From positions 1 through 64,000 of the forward strand of contig CAVRAZ010000013.1 of the NCBI GenBank assembly GCA_963719135.1: a DNA stretch of 64,000 nucleotides, given 5' to 3'. The stretch comes from CAVRAZ01 sp963719135. GTDB taxonomy: Bacteria > Pseudomonadota > Gammaproteobacteria > DSM-19610. The notes below the pieces were generated by a model, which worked only from the letters and a program-made list of their open reading frames with translations, was not told the DNA's origin and did not search any database. Below, piece by piece: positions 51,819-60,068 of this stretch (positions are counted from its first letter, which is position 1; each line of letters opens with the position of its first letter). Both the position numbers and the translations under genes were made by a program.

Positions 51819-52121
51819 GGTGCAACGGCACCGCCGCGATTTGTTGCGGCCGACCCCGGTGCGCCAGTCGTCCGCAAGTCTGGCGGCTGCCAATGTGAAC
51901 AGAGTATGAGCAACCAGAGTGTTTTCCGGAAATGATCGGCGCCGAATCGCCTAGCCATCCCGCACGCGGTACACCGTTTCCCGTTGACGTCAAGGGTAAA
52001 CTCTAAGCGATTGTCCCGACGGGGGGGTTGTGACCCCGTTTGCCCGCAACACCGTGATATTACGCTAACAGATTGATACCACAGGCAGGAACCGCTATGC
52101 TAATGGTTCCTCATAAGAACA
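51819..52121. other. Intergenic region before the globin-coupled GGDEF-EAL gene
   Basis: 303 bases. A GCCGC-N8-GCGGC hairpin near 51831 lacks a T tract. TTGACGTCAA at 51984-51993 is a perfect 10-bp palindrome and a possible regulator site. No sigma-54 or sigma-28 promoter and no gene were found. Confidence 0.45.
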
Positions 52122-54386
52122 ATGATCAGGCGGCGCCAGGCGATGGCAAAGAAACGGGGAGCAAGCACTCGGGAGGATCGGGCCGGCATAAGGAAAAAGA
52201 ACACGCCGCCTGTTTCCGGAAAAGAGATCAATTACGTCCTTCAGATCACGGAGGACGACGCTCGTCTGCTGAGCCGTTATCGCACGCTGCTGGTCCAGGG
52301 CGCCGCCGGATACGCAGAAACCGCCTACAACTATCTCTTCGACAATCCCGATATCGCCGACGCGCTCTATGCCTACGAGCGGAGCGGCGGCAGCATCGGC
52401 GAATTCGTGCGCGGCCAGCTCGAACACATGCTGGACCTGCTCGATGGCGACATCACCGAAGCGGCGGCGCTCAAGAGTGAAACGCTCGGACGCGGACTGC
52501 ATGATTCCGGCATCAAGCCGCTGTGGACACTGGGGTCGTACCGGATTTTTCTTGACCACTTGCTGCGCTTGGCCGGCACGGATCCGAACATCGCCGCCGG
52601 CGACCGCGCCGCGTTGCAGGCCGCGCTGATCAAGACGGTGTTCCGTGATGCGGGGATTACGAGCGAAAGCTATTGGCGCTCGGCGGTCGAGAAGCTGGTC
52701 GAGCAGCGCGACGAGCTGAATTTCGAACAGGATCTGGCCGAGGAGCTGCTTAACGGCATCCCCCAGTTGCTGTGGACCGTCGACGTCGAAGCCAACTGCA
52801 TCAGTTATGTCAGTGCCGGCGCGCGCAAGTTCTGGGGCGAAAATCCGGATACGCCCATTCCCTGCTTCTCGCGCATCGACGGCGCCGAGCGCGAGCGGGT
52901 GCTGATGGCCTGGCAGCAGGCGATCGACGGCCAGTCGGTGCAGCGCGAGGTGCGGGTCGATGCGCCGGACGGCGGCCCGCTCTGGTACCGGATGGCGTTT
53001 TATCCCACGCGCAATCGGCGCGGGCGCGTGCTGCGCGTGCACTGTCTTATGGAGGACGTCACCGAGTCGCGCGCCGACCGGCAGCGCCTGGAACAGCTCT
53101 CCACCACCGACGAGGTCACCGGGCTGGCCAACCGTGCGCTCTGGTATGACCGGCTCGGTTCCGCGCTGGCGGTGGCGCGACGTACACCGGCGGTGAGCGT
53201 GGCGGTCATGACGCTGGATGTCAATCGGTTTACGATGTACAACGACCTGCTCGGTCAGCAACTCGGCAACGAACTGCTGCGGCAGGTCGGCGCGCGGCTG
53301 CGTACGCTGGTGCGCGACTCCGACACACTGGCGCACCTGGGCGGCGACGAGTTCGGCATTATTCTGCCGTTGCTGCGCAGTCCCGAAAAAGACGCCGAGC
53401 GGGTTGCACGCAAGGTCATACAGGCGCTCAGCGAGCCCTTCCGGCTCGGCGAAAACGAGCTGTGCGTGAGCATCGCCACCGGCATAGCACTGTTTCCGCA
53501 GCATGGCGAGGATCCCGATTCGCTGGCCAGTCACGCCGACAGCGCCATGTATCGCGCCAAATCGAACGCCATGCCGTTCAGCTTTTACGAATCCACCGCC
53601 TCGGTCTCCGCCGCACAGCATCTGCAGTTTTCGGGACAGTTGCACGGCGCGCTGGAGCGCGATGAATTCGAGCTTTATTACCAGCCCAAGCTCGCCACCA
53701 AGACCGGCGAACTGACCGGCGCCGAAGCGCTGATCCGCTGGAAACATCCGCAGCAGGGCATGGTGCTGCCACGGCAGTTCATCCCGGTCGCCGAACAGCT
53801 CGGCATGATCACGCCGATCACCGACTGGGTGCTGACGTCGGCGCTGCGCGCCAGCAATGGCTGGTCCGTCAACGGCAAACCAGTCGCAATCTCCATCAAC
53901 GTGTCGGCACAGTCGTTCCGTTCGCCGGGGCTCAGCGACAACATCCGAAGTGCGCTCGCGGAAACCGGCGTCGAAGGCAGCCGGCTCGAAATCGAGGTCA
54001 CGGAGGGCACGCTCATGTCCGACCTGGAGCGGGGCGCCGAGGTGCTGTCACGGCTCAAGGCGCTGGGTGTGTCCATCGCCATTGACAATTTCGGCACGGG
54101 CTATTCGTCGCTGGCCACACTGCGCCATCTGCCGATCAGCACGCTGAAGATCGACCAGTCCTTTCTGGACACGCTGAACACGGATCCGCAGGACGAGGCG
54201 ATCGTCCGCTCCATCATCGAATTGGGCCACAACCTCGGGTGCACGGTGGTCGCCGAAGGCGTCGAGGATGCCGCAGTGCTCAGCCGCCTGGTGCAACTGG
54301 GTTGTGACCAGGTGCAGGGCTATCACATCGCCCGGCCGTTATCGCAGGAAGGTTTTCTGCACTGGCTTTCCCAAAGTCGCCACTGA
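52122..54386 (+). CDS. Globin-coupled sensor with PAS, GGDEF and EAL domains (c-di-GMP turnover)
   Basis: 754 residues, cytoplasmic. The N-terminal protoglobin-type sensor (about 35-190) contains TLGRGLHDSGIKPLWTLGSY with His127 near the proximal position. A PAS domain (about 205-330) follows. The GGDEF domain (about 335-490) has an intact GGDEF at 407-411 and an I-site RDSD at 398-401, so it should make c-di-GMP with product inhibition. The EAL domain (about 500-750) has EAL at 535-537 and SINVSAQSF, EVTEG, KIDQSF, EGVED and QGYHIARPL, but the metal motif reads IDNFGTGYSS, with Asn656 replacing the second aspartate. An alternative start is ATG 52143 (MAKKRG). It sits between fliK and fliL; its c-di-GMP could act on FleQ. 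Confidence 0.88.
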   Translation: MIRRRQAMAKKRGASTREDRAGIRKKNTPPVSGKEINYVLQITEDDARLLSRYRTLLVQGAAGYAETAYNYLFDNPDIADALYAYERSGGSIGEFVRGQLEHMLDLLDGDITEAAALKSETLGRGLHDSGIKPLWTLGSYRIFLDHLLRLAGTDPNIAAGDRAALQAALIKTVFRDAGITSESYWRSAVEKLVEQRDELNFEQDLAEELLNGIPQLLWTVDVEANCISYVSAGARKFWGENPDTPIPCFSRIDGAERERVLMAWQQAIDGQSVQREVRVDAPDGGPLWYRMAFYPTRNRRGRVLRVHCLMEDVTESRADRQRLEQLSTTDEVTGLANRALWYDRLGSALAVARRTPAVSVAVMTLDVNRFTMYNDLLGQQLGNELLRQVGARLRTLVRDSDTLAHLGGDEFGIILPLLRSPEKDAERVARKVIQALSEPFRLGENELCVSIATGIALFPQHGEDPDSLASHADSAMYRAKSNAMPFSFYESTASVSAAQHLQFSGQLHGALERDEFELYYQPKLATKTGELTGAEALIRWKHPQQGMVLPRQFIPVAEQLGMITPITDWVLTSALRASNGWSVNGKPVAISINVSAQSFRSPGLSDNIRSALAETGVEGSRLEIEVTEGTLMSDLERGAEVLSRLKALGVSIAIDNFGTGYSSLATLRHLPISTLKIDQSFLDTLNTDPQDEAIVRSIIELGHNLGCTVVAEGVEDAAVLSRLVQLGCDQVQGYHIARPLSQEGFLHWLSQSRH

Positions 54387-54402
54387 CCGGCTTTGCCGAC
54401 AT

Positions 54403-54419
54403 CCGGACCCCGGGTCCGG
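54403..54419 (+). repeat. Short perfect hairpin after the GGDEF-EAL gene
   Basis: CCGGACC, a 3-base loop, and GGTCCGG, starting 16 bases after the stop codon. No T tract follows, so termination is uncertain. Confidence 0.35.
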
Positions 54420-54499
54420 CCCCGCTCTTCCCGCAGCAGACACCTCCCGGTCGCGCGCCAGGTATTGACGCTCAGCCGTCTCTGCGGTCGCGCAACATC

Positions 54500-54513
54500 G
54501 TCAATACTTTGTC
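54500..54513 (+). promoter_or_regulatory. Candidate FleQ-type activator site upstream of fliL
   Basis: GTCAATACTTTGTC keeps the GTCAA-N4-TTGAC layout with one half-site mismatch and lies 75 bases upstream of the -24 element. A second half-site, ATTGAC (54464-54469), forms an 8-bp inverted repeat (TATTGACG/CGTCAATA) with it. Confidence 0.45.
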
Positions 54514-54574
54514 GCGCTCCCTGTTGATCCGTATAACTATTTGTTAGATAAATAAAATATTTACAGGAGGTTCG

Positions 54575-54590
54575 TGGCATCCATCTTGCT
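54575..54590 (+). promoter_or_regulatory. Sigma-54 promoter of the fliL operon
   Basis: TGGCATCcatcTTGCT has GG-N10-GC spacing, 34 bases before the fliL ATG. It should drive fliLMNOPQR-flhBA. Confidence 0.9.
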
Positions 54591-54623
54591 ATCCCCTAGT
54601 CGGAACGGACAGAGGATAGACCC

Positions 54624-55169
54624 ATGGCGACCAACATCGAAGACGATCTGGACCTGGACACCCAAGGTGGCGAACAGGCCAAACCCAAATCGAAGAAGAA
54701 GTTACTGATTATCGGCCTCGCCATCCTGTTGATGGCGGTCTCAGCCGGCGCGGCGGTCCTCCTGACCGGCATGCTGGGAGGCAAGGACCAGACGACCGCG
54801 GACCAAGCGGCCGATGCGGCAACCGAGGCCGCGGCAAGCGACGTCAAGCAACCGCTCAACTACATACCGCTCGACCCGCCGTTCGTGGTCAACTTCGGCG
54901 AAAACTCCGATGTACGGTTTCTGCAGGTGACCATCGAGCTGGGTACGCGCGACGCCGCCATGGTCGATCGGATCAAGGAACACAGTCCCGCGCTTCGCAA
55001 CAGCGTCGTGCTGCTGCTGAGCAGCCAGGACCCGGCGACGCTGAATTCGCGCGAAGGCAAGGAAAAGTTGCGCGCCGACACCCTGGCAGAGGTGCAGAAG
55101 GTAATGCAGGAAGAGACCGGCAAGGACGCGGTCGACAGCGTGTTCTTCACCAGCTTCGTCATGCAATAG
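54624..55169 (+). CDS. fliL: Flagellar basal body protein FliL
   Basis: A 181-residue inner-membrane protein that supports the stator. One membrane segment (LLIIGLAILLMAVSAGAAVLLTGML, about 27-51) is followed by an acidic linker. The periplasmic stomatin-like domain carries LNYIPLDPPFVVNFGENSDVRFLQVTIELGTRD and ends VDSVFFTSFVMQ. AGAGGA precedes the ATG. Confidence 0.93.
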   Translation: MATNIEDDLDLDTQGGEQAKPKSKKKLLIIGLAILLMAVSAGAAVLLTGMLGGKDQTTADQAADAATEAAASDVKQPLNYIPLDPPFVVNFGENSDVRFLQVTIELGTRDAAMVDRIKEHSPALRNSVVLLLSSQDPATLNSREGKEKLRADTLAEVQKVMQEETGKDAVDSVFFTSFVMQ

Positions 55170-55177
55170 GCGGCGGC

Positions 55178-56146
55178 GTGAACGACATACTGTCACAGGA
55201 CGAAATCGACGCGCTGCTGCACGGCGTCAGTGACGGCGAGGTCGAGACGGAAACCGATGCGGGCCTGCCGCCGGGCAGGATACAGAGCTACGACCTGGCA
55301 AGCCAGGACCGCATCGTGCGCGGACGCATGCCGGCGCTGGAGATGATCAACGAACGCTTTGCGCGCCTGTTCCGCGACACGCTGTCGGCGCTGCTGCACT
55401 GCGACGTCGAGATTACCGTTTCCGGCGTGCAGATGCTGAAATTCGCGGAGTATAGCCACAGTCTGTTCGTGCCGACCTGCATGAATCTTGTGCAGGCCCC
55501 GCCGTTGCGCGGCACGGCGCTGTTCGTGTTCGAACCACGCCTGGTGTTCGCGCTGGTCGATACGTTTTTCGGGGGCGGCCGGTTCGAGTCGAAAATCGAC
55601 AATCGGGAGTTTACGCCCACCGAACTGCGTGTCGTGCGCAAGGCGCTCGACGGCGCCTTTGCCGATCTGGCCAAGTCGTGGAAGCCCGTGCTGCCGGCCA
55701 GATTCCAGTTTCAGAGCACCGAGATCAACCCGCAGTTCGCCAACGTCGCCGAGCCGACCGATGTCATCGTCGTCAACAGTTTCCGCATCGAAATGGGCGG
55801 CAGGGGCGGCGATTTTCAGGTGAGCTTCCCCTACGCCATGCTGGAACCGCTGCGCGTCGCCGGCGACGGGAACGTCAAGCGCGGCGAAGCCGACGCGCGC
55901 TGGCAGCGGGTGATCCGCGAGCGCCTGAAGGAATCCGAGGTGGAAATCAGCTCCATCCTCACGGAGACCAGCATTTCACTGCGCGAACTGAACGCGCTGA
56001 AACCCGGTGACGTGATTCCGATCGACCTGCCCGACCTGGTCGTGGTCGAGGCCGAGTCGGTCCCGGTCTTTCACGGCAAGTTCGGCATCTGCAACGGCAA
56101 CCGGTCGATCAAGATCGTCGATCGCATCCTCCCCGAGACTGAATGA
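55178..56146 (+). CDS. fliM: Flagellar motor switch protein FliM
   Basis: A 322-residue C-ring protein that binds CheY-P. The N-terminal CheY-binding peptide is DILSQDEIDALLHGV. The middle CheC-like domain includes FARLFRDTLSALLHCDVEI and TLFGGGRFE-like FFGGGRFESKIDNREFTPTELRVV. The C-terminal SpoA domain ends GKFGICNGNRSIKIVDRI. It starts with GTG eight bases after the fliL stop. Confidence 0.95.
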   Translation: MNDILSQDEIDALLHGVSDGEVETETDAGLPPGRIQSYDLASQDRIVRGRMPALEMINERFARLFRDTLSALLHCDVEITVSGVQMLKFAEYSHSLFVPTCMNLVQAPPLRGTALFVFEPRLVFALVDTFFGGGRFESKIDNREFTPTELRVVRKALDGAFADLAKSWKPVLPARFQFQSTEINPQFANVAEPTDVIVVNSFRIEMGGRGGDFQVSFPYAMLEPLRVAGDGNVKRGEADARWQRVIRERLKESEVEISSILTETSISLRELNALKPGDVIPIDLPDLVVVEAESVPVFHGKFGICNGNRSIKIVDRILPETE

Positions 56147-56175
56147 ACAACCGCGTACAGGTACTGGAGTAGAGC

Positions 56176-56592
56176 ATGAGCGAAGAATCGGAAGTGGCGG
56201 AAGCGGTCGCTGAAGCGGAAACGAGCGAAACCGAGTCGCGCCCGGCCAGGGAAAGCGCGCGGCCGAAGCCCGCGGCGACGGCCGCCGAGTTCGACGAACT
56301 GGACGTCGGCGAAGGCGTATCGATGGGCGACGAGGCGAACCTCGACGTGATTCTGGATATACCGGTGACCATTGCCATGGAAATCGGCCGCACCCGCATC
56401 AGCATTCGCAACCTGCTGCAGTTGAACCAGGGTTCGGTGGTCGAACTCGATCGTCTGGCCGGCGAACCGATGGACGTGCTGGTCAACGGCACGCTGGTCG
56501 CGCACGGCGAAGTCGTCGTCGTCAATGAGAAATTCGGCATCCGCCTGACCGACGTCGTCAGTCCGGCCGAGCGCGTGAAGAAGCTGAGGTAA
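56176..56592 (+). CDS. fliN: Flagellar motor switch protein FliN
   Basis: A 138-residue C-ring protein. The first 55 residues are Glu/Ala/Ser-rich. The SpoA domain is complete: NLDVILDIPVTIAMEIGRTRISIRNLLQLNQGSVVELDRLAGEPMDVLVNGTLVAHGEVVVVNEKFGIRLTDVVS. Confidence 0.95.
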   Translation: MSEESEVAEAVAEAETSETESRPARESARPKPAATAAEFDELDVGEGVSMGDEANLDVILDIPVTIAMEIGRTRISIRNLLQLNQGSVVELDRLAGEPMDVLVNGTLVAHGEVVVVNEKFGIRLTDVVSPAERVKKLR

Positions 56593-56597
56593 GGGCG

Positions 56598-57044
56598 GTG
56601 GCGCGTCTGTGGCAACGGGTGGGAACGGTGAATCTGGCGGCGCTGCCGGGCGCAGCCTGCGCCGGTATCGTCCAGCACACGGCCGACACGGCCCGCGCGC
56701 CGGAACCGATGGGCATCGCCAGTCTGGTTCAGCTCACGCTGGGAATGATCGTCGTGCTGATGCTCATCGTGGGCATCGCCTGGCTGTTGAAACGCACCGG
56801 CCGTTTTCAGACCGCGGCCGGCGCCGATCTGCGCGTGCTCGGCGGCCTGTCGATGGGGGCGCGCGAACGGGTGGTCCTGTTGCAGGTCGGCGAAACGCAG
56901 TTGCTGGTCGGCGTCACGCCGGGTTCGGTGACGCCGTTGCACGTATTGAGCACGCCCGTCGAGACGGCGCCGTCCAAGGGCGCGGACGCCGCCGGGTTTG
57001 CCGGTCATCTGAACCGTCTGCTGGGCGGAGGGCAGCGCGGATGA
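56598..57044 (+). CDS. fliO: Flagellar export apparatus protein FliO
   Basis: A 148-residue small membrane protein that helps FliP assemble. The single membrane segment is SLVQLTLGMIVVLMLIVGIAWLLK (about 42-65). The cytoplasmic domain carries LRVLGGLSMGARERVVLLQVGETQLLVGVTPGSVTPLHVL, the FliO signature. GTG start; the stop overlaps the fliP start (ATGA). Confidence 0.88.
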   Translation: MARLWQRVGTVNLAALPGAACAGIVQHTADTARAPEPMGIASLVQLTLGMIVVLMLIVGIAWLLKRTGRFQTAAGADLRVLGGLSMGARERVVLLQVGETQLLVGVTPGSVTPLHVLSTPVETAPSKGADAAGFAGHLNRLLGGGQRG

Positions 57045-57787
57045 AGCGTCTCGTGCTTCTGTTCGCGGGCGTCCTGTTCGGACTGATGCCCGTGGTCGCT
57101 TCGGCCAACCCGGGTCTGGCGGCGCTGTCGGTGGAGCCGACCGCCAACGGCGGTGAGACCTATACCGTGACGATCCAGGTGCTCGCTTTCATGACGGCGC
57201 TGAGCCTGCTGCCGGCGGCGCTGATGATGATGACGTCATTCACCCGCATTCTGATCGTGCTGGCGATTCTGCGCCAGGCGCTGGGCACCATGCAGTCGCC
57301 GTCCAACCAGGTACTGATCGGCCTGTCGCTGTTCCTGAGCCTGTTCATCATGACGCCGGTGTTCGACAAGGTCTACAGCGAAGCGCTGTCGCCGTATCTG
57401 GCCGAAACCATCGACGCGCAGGAGGCGCTGAAGCGCGCCGCCGGCCCCTTCCATCAATTCATGATGGCGCAGACGCGCGACGACGACCTGACGATGTTTG
57501 CGGACATTTCCGGCGCCGGCGAATTCGACTCGGCCGATGCCGTGCCGTTCCGGCTGTTGGTGCCGGCGTTCGTCACCAGCGAGCTGAAGACCGCGTTTCA
57601 GATCGGCTTTATGGTGTTGATACCCTTTCTGGTCATCGACCTGGTGGTCGCGACCCTGCTCATGTCGATGGGCATGATGATGCTTTCGCCCATGATCATT
57701 TCACTGCCGTTCAAGATCATGCTGTTCGTGCTCATCGACGGCTGGTCGCTGATCATGGGCACCCTTGCCAGCAGTTTCTCCGTTTGA
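57041..57787 (+). CDS. fliP: Flagellar export gate protein FliP
   Basis: A 248-residue export-gate subunit. It has a cleavable signal peptide (MKRLVLLFAGVLFGLMPVVASA) and four membrane segments. Diagnostic stretches are LLPAALMMMTSFTRILIVLAILRQALGTMQSPSNQVLIGLSLFLSLFIM and LLMSMGMMMLSPMIISLPFKIMLFVLIDGWSLIMGTL. The start at 57041 is fixed by the signal peptide; the same frame is open upstream through fliO but that part is not coding. Confidence 0.95.
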   Translation: MKRLVLLFAGVLFGLMPVVASANPGLAALSVEPTANGGETYTVTIQVLAFMTALSLLPAALMMMTSFTRILIVLAILRQALGTMQSPSNQVLIGLSLFLSLFIMTPVFDKVYSEALSPYLAETIDAQEALKRAAGPFHQFMMAQTRDDDLTMFADISGAGEFDSADAVPFRLLVPAFVTSELKTAFQIGFMVLIPFLVIDLVVATLLMSMGMMMLSPMIISLPFKIMLFVLIDGWSLIMGTLASSFSV

Positions 57788-57801
57788 AGAGGTAGTGCGC
57801 C

Positions 57802-58071
57802 ATGACTCCGGAAACCGTGCTCGACATCGGCCGCAACGCCATGGAAATGACCGCGCTGCTGGCCGCGCCGCTGCTGCTGTCGGCGCTGGTGGTCGGCCTG
57901 CTCATCGGCATGCTCCAGGCGGCGACGCAGATCAACGAAATGACGCTGACCTTCGTGCCCAAGCTCATCGTGGTCGGCCTGGTCGTCACGTTCGCCGGCC
58001 CGGCACTGCTGAAAGCGCTGATCAGCTACACCACGAGTCTGTTCGGGAGCATCCCGGATCTGATCGGGTGA
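57802..58071 (+). CDS. fliQ: Flagellar export gate protein FliQ
   Basis: An 89-residue two-helix membrane subunit of the export gate: APLLLSALVVGLLIGMLQAATQINEMTLTFVPKLIVVGLVVTFAGPALLKALISYTTSLF. Typical length and place. Confidence 0.95.
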   Translation: MTPETVLDIGRNAMEMTALLAAPLLLSALVVGLLIGMLQAATQINEMTLTFVPKLIVVGLVVTFAGPALLKALISYTTSLFGSIPDLIG

Positions 58072-58080
58072 GGCACAGGC

Positions 58081-58866
58081 ATGTCCGGCGCGTTTCTGGT
58101 AACCGGCACCGAGCTGATCCAGTGGCTGAGCGGACTGTTCCTGCCGTTCACCCGCATCGCGGCGATGCTGATGATTGCGCCGGTTTTCGGTGCGCGCAAT
58201 CTGCCGGTGCGCATGCGTCTGATTCTGGCGCTGGCGCTGACCGCCGTGGTCGCGCCGCTGCTGCCGGCGGTCGAGCCGGTCGATCCGCTGTCGGCGGCGG
58301 AGCTGCTGTTGTTCGTGCAGCAGATGCTGATCGGCACGGTCATCGGCTTCAGCGTGCAATTGATCTTTGCGGCGCTGACCCTGGCCGGGCAGACCACCGC
58401 CATGGGTATGGGACTGGGCTTCGCGTCGATGGTCGACCCGCAGAACGGGGTGCAGGTGCCGGTGGTCGGCCAGTATTACCTGGTGGTGGCGACGCTGCTG
58501 TTCCTGGCGATGAACGGACACCTGGCGCTGATTCGCGTGCTGGTCGACAGCTTCGAGCTGCTGCCGGTCGGCGGCGGCTGGCTGGGGGCCGGCGACTTCC
58601 AGGCGGTGGCCGGCTGGGGCGGGCGTCTGTTCGCCAACGCCCTGATGGTCGCGCTGCCGGCGGTCGCGTCGATCCTGTTGATCAACATTTCGTTCGGCGT
58701 GGTCAGCCGCGCCGCGCCTCAGCTCAATATTTTCGGCGTCGGTTTCCCGGTCGTCATGACGCTCGGGTTCGTCACGCTGATCTTCGCCCTGTCGAATCTC
58801 GTGCCTCAGCTCGAACAGATGCTCACCGACTCGTTCGCGGCGGCGGCTGCGCTGGGCAGCCGCTAG
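58081..58866 (+). CDS. fliR: Flagellar export gate protein FliR
   Basis: A 261-residue polytopic inner-membrane protein of the export gate, with about six membrane segments. Family segments include FLPFTRIAAMLMIAPVFGARNLPVRMRLILALALTAVVAPLL, QTTAMGMGLGFASMVDPQNGVQVPVVGQYY and a C-terminus rich in Phe/Val. Ten bases upstream of flhB. Confidence 0.94.
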   Translation: MSGAFLVTGTELIQWLSGLFLPFTRIAAMLMIAPVFGARNLPVRMRLILALALTAVVAPLLPAVEPVDPLSAAELLLFVQQMLIGTVIGFSVQLIFAALTLAGQTTAMGMGLGFASMVDPQNGVQVPVVGQYYLVVATLLFLAMNGHLALIRVLVDSFELLPVGGGWLGAGDFQAVAGWGGRLFANALMVALPAVASILLINISFGVVSRAAPQLNIFGVGFPVVMTLGFVTLIFALSNLVPQLEQMLTDSFAAAAALGSR

Positions 58867-58875
58867 GGTACGCCG

Positions 58876-60039
58876 ATGGCCGATAGCGACAGCCAGAGCG
58901 ACGCGCAGGAGCGCACCGAAGATCCCACCCCCAAACGCCGCCAGGATGCGCGCGAAAAGGGGCAGATCCCGCGTTCGCGGGAACTGAACACGACGGCCAT
59001 GCTGCTCATGGCCGCGGTCAGTTTTCTGATGACCGGCGGCTACATGATTGAAGAACTCGGCGACGTGCTGCGCCTCGGCCTCGATGTCGATCCCGGACAC
59101 ACGCGCGACAACTGGTATGTCGTCGAGATCCTCGGTCAGGCGATGTGGCAGGGCGCACGGGTGGTTGCACCGTTTCTGCTGATCATGATGGCGACGGCGG
59201 TGTTGGCGCCGCTGGCGCTGGGCGGCTGGTCGTTCAGTCCGCAGGCGTTCGCCTTCAAACCGGAGAAGCTCAATCCCGTCGCGGGCATCAAGCACATCTT
59301 TGCGCTGCGCGGCCTGATGGAGCTGGTCAAATCGCTGGTCAAATTCCTGCTGGTCGGCGCGGTGGGCGCGGGTCTGCTGAGGCACTTCGAGCCGCAGTTG
59401 CTGCTCTTGGGGCGCGAGTCGGTCGACGCCGGGCTTGCGCACGCCGGGCAGATTCTGGCGCACGCCTTCCTGATGCTGAGCGCGTCGCTGATCCTGATCG
59501 CGGCCATCGACGTACCTTTCCAGCTCTGGGATTTCTCCAAGAACCTGAAGATGACGCGTCAGGAAATCAGGGAAGAACACAAGAACACGGAAGGGCGGCC
59601 CGAGGTCAAGTCCAAGGTCCGTGCGCGGCAGCGCGAGATCGCCCAGCGTCGCATGATGGCGGAAGTGCCCCGGGCCGATGTGGTCATCACCAACCCGACG
59701 CACTTCGCCGTCGCGCTGCGCTACGACGCCGGCGCCATGGCCGCGCCAGTGGTCGTCGCCAAGGGCGTCGAACTGATCGCCAGCCAGATCCGCACCGTCG
59801 CCGTCGCCAACAATGTGCCGCTCTTCGAAGCGCCCCACCTGGCGCGCGCGCTGTATTACAGCACCGAAATCAACGCGCCGGTGCCGGCCGGCCTTTATCT
59901 GGCCGTGGCCCAGGTCCTGGCCTACATCTACCAGTTGAAAGCGCACGGCTACGGGCGCGCGCGTCCGGAGCGGCCCAGCGACCTGCCGGTGCCCGACGTA
60001 TTTTTCCAGGGGCGCGCCGACGACGCGACGCCGGAATAA
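58876..60039 (+). CDS. flhB: Flagellar export switch protein FlhB
   Basis: A 387-residue protein that switches export specificity from hook to filament after FliK signals. The N-terminal ERTEDPTPKRRQDAREKGQIPRSREL, four membrane segments and the self-cleavage site NPTH (273-276, in DVVITNPTHFAVALRYD) are all present. The cytoplasmic domain continues about 110 residues beyond the cut. Confidence 0.95.
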   Translation: MADSDSQSDAQERTEDPTPKRRQDAREKGQIPRSRELNTTAMLLMAAVSFLMTGGYMIEELGDVLRLGLDVDPGHTRDNWYVVEILGQAMWQGARVVAPFLLIMMATAVLAPLALGGWSFSPQAFAFKPEKLNPVAGIKHIFALRGLMELVKSLVKFLLVGAVGAGLLRHFEPQLLLLGRESVDAGLAHAGQILAHAFLMLSASLILIAAIDVPFQLWDFSKNLKMTRQEIREEHKNTEGRPEVKSKVRARQREIAQRRMMAEVPRADVVITNPTHFAVALRYDAGAMAAPVVVAKGVELIASQIRTVAVANNVPLFEAPHLARALYYSTEINAPVPAGLYLAVAQVLAYIYQLKAHGYGRARPERPSDLPVPDVFFQGRADDATPE

Positions 60040-60068
60040 CGATGATCTGATCGAGCCGAGAACACGCC

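Noticed and set aside
56609..57787. Long fliP frame starting inside fliO
   Set aside because: Residues before 57041 are an Arg/Gly-rich shadow of fliO, and a clear signal peptide starts at 57041.
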